64,000 bases of DNA, from positions 4,402,001 to 4,466,000 of the forward strand of contig NC_063014.1 of the NCBI RefSeq assembly GCF_020509005.1, written 5' to 3'. Shown here piece by piece: positions 56,032-64,000 of this stretch (within the stretch, counting starts at the first letter, position 1; each line of letters starts with the position of its first letter). A program made the translations under genes and the position numbers. The stretch comes from Fulvia fulva (Eukaryota > Ascomycota > Dothideomycetes > Mycosphaerellales > Mycosphaerellaceae). The notes under the pieces are model-generated. The model was not told where the DNA came from, searched no databases, and saw nothing but the letters and a program-made list of their open reading frames with translations.

Positions 56032-56480
56032 CCTATACTAATACCTTAGACAAGTAGGCGAGCTTACTAAGAAGAGTCGCTCTCCGGACATCGCGTTCGT
56101 ATCGACTAACTGTTTATTCTAAGAGAGCCGTAGTGTCTTAGAAACCCCCTCTACTAAGAGAGTTACGCTATAGTATCTTAGTACTAATATAATACAGTGT
56201 CTTAGTACTAATACGATCCTTACCGACCGACTTTCCTCCTCTTCCCGGCGGATAGCTATCCTCTCCGCTATTAACCTCCCGTTCGGTTTATCCTATTTCG
56301 ATCCGATCGCGTACGACCGAATATATCCTTTTACCTAAGGGTAGCTAACCTGTCCCTTAACTTATAAAAAAACAGAGAACGAGACTAGGTTTATAAGAAA
56401 GAGAGTAGTACCTGTTCTAAGAAGAGAGAACTACGAAACATAGTTCAAGCTAATAAGAATACACCTAGTATTAAAGTAGC

Positions 56481-57958
56481 TTAACTAGGTTCTCGAAGAC
56501 ATTATTACGGACATTCCCGCTACAACCCTATCTATAGCGACACCCTCTATACTATCGGAGTCATCCCTTCCTTTAGATTAAGCGATAAGGAAGGCATCGT
56601 ATAGACGGTATAATATAACGGCCCTATATAAGATGTATATCTGTCTGTCGATAGATAACTAAGAGATAATATATAAGATCCGGTATACGAAGGAGTTATA
56701 GGAATAGGCTAAAGCTAAATATAAGAGAAGACTTCTCGCTACTAGAAGAAGTTTGCTTTAGTAATACACCAATTTCGTAATAATAGAGGACTAGTCAATA
56801 GATAACGCCTAGTAGAAGCTTAGCTTAATTATAAGGAGGGCTATTTCAATCTCGCCTTAGTTCTAAGACATTAAGACTAAGAACAGAAAGATCTAGTAAC
56901 TCTTAGTAGCTCTACTAGACTCATTTGGCTCAATTCGCGATGTAATTAATACCTAGGTGAATCTCTTACTACAAGACATTCTTATAATCCTTAGGGAGAA
57001 GTAAGAATTAATGATTTATTAAGGGACAGCTATGTTCGCTAAGAAGGGTTTCTAGGGCAAGCTTACGTACTATCTCTATAATAGTGACCATTTTATAAGC
57101 AAGTGTCTACACCTTTCTATAGCTTAGTAGGCTGTTAGGAATAAGGACAAACTAGCTAGGGTTACCTACCCTACTAAGAGACAACCGTTACTACCTCGTA
57201 GGAGGTCATTATTACCAAACCTTCGTAATGTCCTTAAGGTAATAACGGACCTTATAAAGTAGATAAAGGAGAGCCGTAAGCCAAAGGCCTCCTATAGTAA
57301 GAAGCCTATAAGGGCCTATACGACCTAGGAAGACGTATTAGACTCTAAGATACTATTAGAAGATAATGATATTGATAAGGTTGCCTATTCTACTATAGAA
57401 GCTAAAGGTAAGTACCCCTCGTCCGAGTAGTTACTTAACTCTTATACATCATTATATATAACTGACTAAGATTTACTGTTTAGGACACTAAAGCCTCTTT
57501 AAAAGAGGAAGTAGATCAAGGTTAGAGGTGGCTATCTACAAGCTATATATATAGGAAGTGTAGTAACAGGTGGTCCTTCTAGAAAGTAAATTGTCTTAGA
57601 AAATGTCCTGTTTGTTCCTAGCCTTAGAGTTAGTCTTGTTTCGTGAAATTAGTTTAGCTAACAGTTTGCTATCTAACTACCTAGTTTCACCCTAGAATCC
57701 TTGTCTAGTAAACCCGTTATCTAGACTAAACTTCGAGGAGGAGTACCGTTAATCTACTCGGTCTCGGAAATTTTTAAGCTATAGTATACTAGTATACTCT
57801 CTTAAGAACGTAACGGCACCGCTATAGCTAATACTAAGTCCGAAGATTAGTAGGAGCTATAGTATAGAAGATGTATACACCTTAGTAAGGGACTGCTAAG
57901 AAACCTATATAGAGTCACTAATAAGAAAGATCCTATTCCTATTCCTTCTAAATACTAG
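56481..57958 (+). pseudogene. C1 gag and protease region
   Basis: Gag-like sequence with a decayed knuckle near 57067-57108 (YYLYNSDHFISKC, cysteines turned to tyrosine, spacing C-x2-C-x3-H-x4-C as in C2). A basic linker follows, then the copia protease region near 57530-57660 with IGSVVTGGPSRKIVLENVLFVPSLRVSLVS (given in parts: active-site loop lost, IVLENVLFVPSL recognisable). The GAG pre-integrase region near 57840-57950 (LQYRRCIHLSKGLLRNLY) leads to integrase. Stops mostly TAG and TAA. Confidence 0.7.
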
Positions 57959-58420
57959 AACTACAAGGTCTGCTCCCTTATAAACATAAGGAAGTTTAAA
58001 GGACCTACTATAGAGAGGAAAGGGGAGAGGCTGGCCCTCATCTCCATTGACATCTGTGGGCCTTTTCAGGGCGCAGTCTCTAGGCTAGGATACAAATATT
58101 GGCTTGAGATTGTAGACAACTTCTCTAGGAAGAAGTGGGTAATCCCTTTGAAGGCCAGGAGCGACGCTCCTGCAGCCCTACGGGATTGGAAGGTCCAGGC
58201 AGAACGGCAGTCAAGGTGCTTTCTGTCTGCGATCCGCAGTGATGGTGCAAAGGAAATTCTCGCCTTGCTAAAAGAGTGGGAGAAGGAGTTTGGCACTCAG
58301 ATGGACACAACTGATGCCTACAACTCTCTTCAGAATGGACCTGTGGAAAGGTCAATTCAAGCCTCTAAGAACATAGTCCGGGCTATACTTAAAGACTCTA
58401 GTATACTAGTTGAGTTCTAG
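57959..58420 (+). pseudogene. C1 integrase core, 154-codon open stretch with almost no RIP
   Basis: Open from a TAG ending at 57958 to a TAG at 58418-58420. Contains the integrase catalytic region: LISIDICGPF near 58037-58066 (first Asp), AIRSDGAKE near 58228-58254 (second Asp), NGPVERSIQ near 58334-58360 (third residue, Glu). Between about 58020 and 58410 the sequence keeps many CAG, CAA, TGG and CTG triplets (for example gtccaggcagaacggcagtc at 58192-58211), while both flanks have nearly none. The unmutated appearance is what makes it stand out. In C2 the homologous stretch 61940-62340 is mutated. Confidence 0.85.
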
Positions 58421-59530
58421 CTAGAAGCTCTATAAGTACAGACTATGATCAGAAACAGACTGCCTAATAGTCCGATCATTAATAGTATTGCTCTTTTACT
58501 AGAAGAAGCCTTTACTAGCTAAGTACCGTTAGTCGACCATTTCCGCGTCTAGAGATATAAAGCTATAGTCTATATAGACCTAAGAGCCTAACCTTAAGGC
58601 TTAAGGAGAGATAAGTTAATAAACCGAGGAAAAGAAGCCGTATTTATAGGCTACTTAGAAAACACTACAAAATAATAGCTATTCTAGGATCCGACATAAA
58701 AGCTATAAAAGCGTATAGTGACGTCGACTAGTTTAAGAATAAGAAGGGAGGAGATATAGATCTTGATATCACCTTTACTAACTAGCCGAGTCGAGCGCCA
58801 TAGCGTAATCCTATTAGAAGGAAGCCCTTAAGGGCGAAATTTTCCGATAGGGGATTATTAGAGACACCGTTACGAAGGCTAGGAGAGAATATTAAGGCGG
58901 TTTTAATACTATCGAAGGCCGATAACGGTAGATCTATATAGAACCTACCTAAGTTATTAACACTATAGTAACCGCTGTTTATATAACTTCCCCCTCCCCT
59001 AAAGGACATTAGGGAATACTAGAAGTTTAGAGACTAGGGTACTCTAATAAAAGAAAAAGAAGATGTCGTTTAGTTCGACCTATCCGAACACCTAGCGCTA
59101 CCTTAGGTTATAGGTAATAAGAGGTTAAGGGGGGACGGAGATAATAACTCTAAAGAGTATAAGGCTAAATACTATAAGGATCTTATCGCCTAGATGTTCT
59201 ATCTAGACCCTATAATAAGCTAGGTAGAGGAGATTCTAAACGACGTAGAAGAATATATATTTGCTACTATTAGGTAGGCTATAGCCTATTAGTAGGAAGT
59301 GCTAATCCTAAAGTCCTATAAGGTAGCCGTAGGAGACCCCGAATAGAGATATATATAGAGAGAGGCAATCGAGAACAAACTTATTGCCTTAGTAAGCAAT
59401 AATACCTAGGAATTAGTCGTACCGCTAAAGTGTATGAATCTAATTACTTCTAGGTAGGTCTTTGATGTGAAAAGAATGATTAGTAGAGCTATTAAAAGGT
59501 TCAAGGCAAGACTAGTTATAAGAGGGTTTT
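58421..59530 (+). pseudogene. C1 integrase C-terminus and reverse transcriptase start
   Basis: Integrase C-terminal part with RYKAIVYIDLRAQ near 58554-58592 and RGKEAVFIGYLENTTK near 58629-58673, then the pol linker. The RT start is near 59400-59530: LKCMNLITSRQVFDVKRM and FKARLVIRGF, the usual K-A-R-L-V-x-R-G-x block of copia RT. The sequence is cut within that block by the C2 LTR. Heavily mutated again, in contrast with 58020-58410. Confidence 0.82.
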
Positions 59531-59765
59531 TGTTAAGATATAGCATCTTAAAGGGAGTTAATAATTAGGAAGTGATCTAGTAGCCTAAGGTATCTACGAT
59601 AACTTAGCTTATAGGGAGATACCTTCTCTCCCCTTTAGCTTAGATAGACATCTAACATAATCAACACATTAGTTCCTGATATATTGCTATATGCTCGTAC
59701 TATTAGTCAGTTAAAGATTGATCTCTTACTCCACTCCGCTACTTTCTACCCGTATCTATTTAACA
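59531..59765 (+). repeat. C2 5' LTR
   Basis: 235 bp from tgttaagata to atttaaca, with perfect inverted ends tgttaa/ttaaca. It begins where C1 coding sequence stops and ends where the primer site starts. The sequence itself is not similar to the C1 LTR. Only one copy is visible. Confidence 0.75.
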
Positions 59766-59780
59766 GGTTATAAGCCCGGG
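59766..59780 (+). other. C2 primer-binding site, initiator tRNA-Met half
   Basis: ggttataagcccggg, identical to C1 48676-48690, one transition away from the complement of the initiator tRNA anticodon arm. Confidence 0.7.
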
Positions 59781-60230
59781 TTTATATAGGAATAAGAGCA
59801 ACCTATATTAGTATAGGTTACTTATATCCCTTACTATCGTAGTAGAAAACATCTAGGAATTAGAAGTCTACCCCGTCTATCCTATTAAGGAGCTTAGTTC
59901 GATACTAAGTAATAGGTAACCTAGACAAGGACTCTATACGGCTTACTTAAAGCTAATACCTTAAAGATACTCTATAGGCAGAACTGCATCGAGATACTAT
60001 TATGAAGGACTTTATGTAAGTCATTTGAAGCTCTACTAGGAGAGACAGACCTGTGTCCTAGCCCCGAGACCTTATACCGCTCCTTCTTTACTTTACTAAG
60101 CAGGCCTTAGTATCTATACCTACGAACTTTCCTATTCTATACTAGAAGCATTAGTAGGATCTGAGCCACTACCTTAGAACATACACACCTTGTTTTATTA
60201 TATCCAATTTATTATAGATTTATACTAAGA
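59781..60230 (+). other. C2 leader
   Basis: Between the primer site and recognisable gag. No domain or structured RNA that I can support. Confidence 0.4.
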
Positions 60231-61020
60231 GAAGACAGAGGAGAAGGGAGGCAAAATCCTAATTCTTAGGAGAGACAATTAGAAGAGATAGTTCAACCTT
60301 TAGAGATATAAGATAGAGAGCTAATTAGCATTCTTTGTAATTAATGACCTAATAGAAGTGTCTTTTAACAACATTAAGGGCGAACTCTAAAACTCTAAGA
60401 AGAGGCTACAACTAAAGAGATCCTTAATACGCTAATATAGACAAGACATAATATAGTATACAACTTCAGTATCCTTAGTAGGATTATAGAAGAAGATGAA
60501 TTTGAGCTTAAGGGCTTATATGAATCTAGAAGAGCTACTAAGAAGTGGGTATATCTCTAGAACAAGTATAGCCAGGTGCTACTAACCTATACATATGAGC
60601 TTATAAAGCAATTTGTAACCTTTAAGATAAGTAAAGAGTTCACTATTAGATCTGTATAGACACACCTAGTTTCTCTTAGAAAAAGGATTGCTAATGTTGA
60701 CCTAGAGGGTCAGCATTATAGGAAAGCTAATATAAGGATGACCTAGCTCTTAAGCTCACTACTACCTGACTACTATATAGCTAGGGATACTATTATAGCT
60801 TAGCTAAAGATAGATTATAAAAGGACCTTAAAGGTCCTTAAAGCTTAAGAAGCTAGGTTAGATCCCTCTAAGGCTAAGTATAGTATAGTAGCCACCTAGG
60901 TCAAGCCCTTAGGTCTAGTAAGACCACTCTCCTACCTTCTCTATAAGAAGGATCATCTGATCAAGGACTGTCCTAGTTTGCCTAAGGTAAGAAAGGTCCT
61001 TAGATCTCATTCCTAACTAC
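60231..61020 (+). pseudogene. C2 gag
   Basis: Plus-strand gag-like sequence with FNLQRYKIESQLAFFVI near 60295-60345 and a decayed knuckle near 60937-60975 (YLLYKKDHLIKDC, C-x2-C-x3-H-x4-C with the first two cysteines as tyrosine). Several TAG stops. The start is not identifiable. Confidence 0.65.
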
Positions 61021-63682
61021 TATCTTCCTAGAATATAACATATATTAAGAATAAGAGAACTCTACTACCCACTTTAAGGAGGACACTAAGAGAGAAGTCC
61101 TCTATAGAAGAACTTAAGAAAATGGTGAAGAAACTCAGCTCTAACATACTATTACTCTAGAAGAACCGGGCCTACTCTAATACCTCTAAAGCAAAGAAGA
61201 CTAGAAAAGGTTTTTCCGCCTAAGAGTCACGTGACTCATGCCGCTCATCCCTAGAGACAATGTCTAATAATAATGAGTATAATAAAGTGGCTTACTTAAC
61301 TATAGAAGTCTAAGGCAAGTTCCCCTCGTTAGAGTAGTCACTTAACTCCTATGCTTCATCCTATATAACTAACTAAAGCTACCTCTTTAGATCTATAACT
61401 CCCTTAATAAGGAAGAAATGGATCGAAGTAGGAGGTGGGATTTTATTGGCCACTTATATTAGGAATGTAGAGATAAGTAGGAGAGCTAGCAGAAAAGTTG
61501 TTTTAGAAGATGTCCTACTTATACCTAAGCTAGGAGTAAACCTGGTTTTATAGAACTAGTTTAGCAAGTAGTTTAGTGTTTAACCTCTATCATTTTCTCT
61601 TGTTTCCCCCTCTAGTAAGACTATTGTCTAGACAAAGCTCCTTAGGGGGGTTCTATTCAATAATGAGATTTCTCCTCTCCTATAAGAACGGGCACATTAC
61701 TCATTATGTGCACTACTAATAGAGAATGCCTTTGTGACTGCTTAATTAGAGACCGACCTAAAGTAGTAGGAGCTTTAGTATAGAAGATTTACACACTTTA
61801 GGAAGAATTTGCTCTAGAATCTTTATAAGGTAATAGACTTAAAAGAACCTATTCCTATCCCTTAGGATAGCTTTCACTAGTGTAGAGTATGTTCAATAGC
61901 AAAGATAAAGAAGTACAAAGGCAAAGTTATAGAGAGAAGACCTGAAAGACTTGCCCTTATATCTATTGACATATATAGCCTACTACTAATCTCAAGACTA
62001 GGATTCAAATACTAGCTTGAGATTATTAACAACTTCTCTAGGAAGAAGTGGACCTTTCCTCTTAGGAAAAGAGAAGATGCTCTAGTTGCTCTCTAGAACT
62101 AGAAGATTAAAGCAGAGCGGAAATTATTACAGTAGCTAAAAGCAGGAAGGCTTGACAATACAAAAGAACTTATTATATTAGTAAAGTAGTAGGAGAAGGA
62201 TTTAGGGATTAGGCTCGAGCCGACTAAGGTATACAACTCTCTATAGAATAGACTAGTTAAGAGGTCAATATAAACCTTAGAGGACTCTATAAGGGCAATG
62301 ACTGAAGAGGCTAAAATGCAGGTTGAATTTTGGCCTAAAGCACTAGAGGCCTAAACTTATATAAGGAACAAACTGCTAAATGGCCTAGATTACGATAGGT
62401 TTAAGGTTCTACTAGATAAGGCTTTTAATAGTATCAAACCGACTATTAACTATTTGAAAGTTTAGGGATATAAAGCTATTGTCTATATAGACATAAGATC
62501 CTAACCTTAATAGGCAAGAAGTAATAAGCTAATAAATAGGGGTAAAGAAGTAGTGTTTATTAGGTATATTAAAAATATAGCTAAAGCCTAGCTCTTTTAG
62601 GAACTAGATATAAGAGCTGTTAAACAACACATATATATAGACTTCTTTAAGGACTAGCCTAGAGGTGATATAGGTCTCAATGTTCTAACATTAAATCTAC
62701 TAAGTAGCGTACTAGCTAGGAAGCCCTTAGGAAGGCCGAGGAAGAACGTATCCTTAGGACAATCTACCTACTGTTTAGGCGTCTATTAAAGCACCCCCGA
62801 AATAGATCAGCCAGTTAAGAGCCCTAAAGTCGCTTAGCCGAGAAAGCTGTTTATATAACTTCCCTAACCTCCGGAGAACGTAGGGGAATTTCAGAAAATC
62901 GATTAGCTAATTAAGAGAAGCTGCCTAGATCCCTAGGAAATAGACGTTACTAGGTCATAAGTGACGGTCCCTAAATCATCCCTTGGAAAGAGAAAGGCTG
63001 ACTATAATGTTCAGGGCTATAACATGAAACAGAAAGCCCTAAAATCTATAGTCCCTAAGCCCGAACTAACTACTAAAGTAGGAGAAGCAATAGACCTCTT
63101 AGAGAACCTTACTGCTTTTTACTAAGCTTTCTTTATAGCTATACAATCAGTAGACAGTTCAATACTATAGGATAGCGAATTTATAGAAGAAGTTAAGGAA
63201 ATGGCCTTTATAGTAATTATAGAAGCTATTATATATAAGTAAGAGGTCCTAATTCCAAAATCCTATAAAGATGCTATAAATAACAAGAAATAGGGACATC
63301 TTTAGAAGGAAGCAATCCAAAAGGAACTAGATACTCTATAGAGTAATAACAACTAGGAAAATTCTGTTCTACTAAAAGGAGTAAGTCTAGTTACATCAAG
63401 ATAGGTCTTTAATATTAAGAGAAGCATTAGTAGAGCTATTGAAAAGTTCAAGGCTAGACTAGTTACAAGGGGCTTCTTATAGAAGTGTAGTGTTGACTTT
63501 ATAGAGACATTTACACCTATAGTAAGACAGGACACCCTTAGGGTGTTTATGGCTATTATGTATAAGAAGGATCTTCATCTTTACTAAGTGGATGTGAACA
63601 ATACATTCACAGAAAGCACCCTCTATAAAGACATCTTTATGTTACTACTACTAGGAGTTGAGCTTCTACTAAACATAGTGTT
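61021..63682 (+). pseudogene. C2 pol: protease, integrase, reverse transcriptase start
   Basis: Protease-end blocks near 61475-61545 (VVLEDVLLIPKLGVNLVL). Integrase zinc region near 61780-61905 (THFRKNL ... CRVCSIAKIKKYKG, cysteines kept) and core near 61940-62340: LISIDIYS, NNFSRKKWTFPL, YNSLQNRLVKRS where the catalytic Glu is Lys. Integrase C-terminus near 62460-62600 (GYKAIVYIDIRSQ, RGKEVVFIRYI). RT starts near 63290: SRQVFNIKRSISRAIEKF, KARLVTRGF, FIETFTPIVRQDTLRVFMAI, LYQVDVNNTF near 63575-63605, where D-V-x-N-A-F is expected. Cut by G8 before the Y-V-D-D block. Confidence 0.83.
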
Positions 63683-64000
63683 TGTTAGGGCGAGAGCCTG
63701 GCCTATAAGATGTAAGGGTAAAAGCGAGAATGTAGGTACGAAGTATAGATACAAAGGGTATAGTATAATTGCTACATAAAACGAAAGACAAAGAGAGTAA
63801 GAGAGGCCTAGGAAAGGCCAGATATTTATACGCGACCCTCGCGAGTACGTATCCCCGTATTAATAGGGCTAACCCGTACGGAGCCGCGCTTAGTAGCTTT
63901 GCTCAAAACCTTATTCTAACCTGCCCTACGTTCCGAGTCTTCTACGTGCTTCTTCTAGGGTCTAGCGTAGTCGCGGGTACTCGCGGGAGTGCCGTAAGTT
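63683..64000 (-). mobile_element. G8, 3' LTR of a gypsy element of the G4/G5 family, runs off right edge
   Basis: Starts tgttaggg and aligns with the first 318 bases of the G4 3' LTR (14906-15425) in the same orientation. It includes the beginning of the 77-bp block (from about 63954), so it is the long form. Minus-strand TATA box near 63823-63832. The element would extend right beyond the window in minus orientation. Bases 63678-63682 (gtgtt) would be its left target-site copy. Confidence 0.88.

Larger units (their letters stand above)
56032..59530 (+). mobile_element. C1, Ty1/copia retrotransposon, right piece (gag to RT start)
   Basis: Continues C1 beyond G7, starting with TSD cctat. The first 440 bases (56037-56480) are leader with no recognisable product. 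Gag, protease, integrase and the first part of reverse transcriptase follow. Cut at 59530 by copia C2. Its remaining RT, RNase H and 3' LTR lie outside the window. Confidence 0.88.
59531..63682 (+). mobile_element. C2, Ty1/copia retrotransposon, 5' LTR to RT
   Basis: Second copia of the same broad family as C1 (integrase and RT blocks align), inserted in the RT of C1. Starts with LTR 59531-59765 and primer site 59766-59780. Runs through gag, protease, integrase and the first RT blocks, and is cut at 63682 by the G8 LTR. Moderately mutated. Longer stretches still keep CA and TG, especially 62990-63120 and 63350-63680. Confidence 0.88.

Noticed and set aside
58066..58355. Two minus-strand open frames over the C1 integrase core
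   Set aside because: They exist only because this segment escaped stop-generating mutations. The plus strand carries the integrase motifs.
63588..63779. 63-codon frame crossing 63683
   Set aside because: It is the C2 reverse transcriptase frame running by chance into the G8 LTR, not a fusion gene.

Overview
The window reads as a gene-free, transposon-only stretch of a filamentous ascomycete (Pezizomycotina-type) genome. I recognise no host gene, tRNA, rRNA or CRISPR array. Everything can be assigned to three classes: Ty3/gypsy LTR retrotransposons with C-terminal chromodomains (chromoviruses), Tad-like LINEs with CCHC zinc knuckles, and Ty1/copia elements. Nearly all coding regions are broken by stops from C-to-T and G-to-A transitions in CpA/TpG context, with CpG still plentiful. 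That is the signature of repeat-induced point mutation (RIP), which points to a filamentous ascomycete. No element looks able to code for a working protein set.

The layout is a Russian doll. Seven insertions have matching target-site duplications (TSDs) inside the window, or a visible interruption restored on the far side. The oldest visible layer is LINE-C (26101-29886, +). To its left sits gypsy G1 (+), whose 3' LTR is 25917-26100. G1 is split by gypsy G2 (-, 6845-25359, TSD atagg), a member of the same family in opposite orientation. G1 is also cut at its left by LINE-B (tail ends at 3652), which is itself cut by LINE-A copy 1 (1-2024, -). G2 in turn contains a full-length LINE-A (9313-14204, TSD tataaattctatta) and gypsy G4 (-, 14906-21196, TSD cggcg).

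To the right of LINE-C sits gypsy G6 (-, begins 29887, runs out of the window). G6 contains a tandem gypsy dimer G5 (+, LTR-internal-LTR-internal-LTR, 31514-43344, TSD gatag), a 5'-truncated LINE-A (46287-48309, TSD ctattatatctctag) and copia C1 (+, from 48442). C1 contains gypsy G7 (-, 48873-56031, TSD cctat) and copia C2 (+, from 59531). C2 is interrupted at 63683 by the LTR of gypsy G8, which runs off the right edge.

The elements differ in mutational load. G5 is lightest and its stops are mostly TAG replacing CAG. G4 is intermediate and patchy. G1, G2, G6, G7 and the LINEs are close to saturated. C1 carries one striking patch (about 58020-58410) that has almost no RIP and covers the integrase catalytic core.

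Element names (LINE-A, G1, C1 and so on) are mine, used only to link entries. Boundaries given by LTR ends plus TSDs are read directly. Domain limits inside broken genes are approximate.
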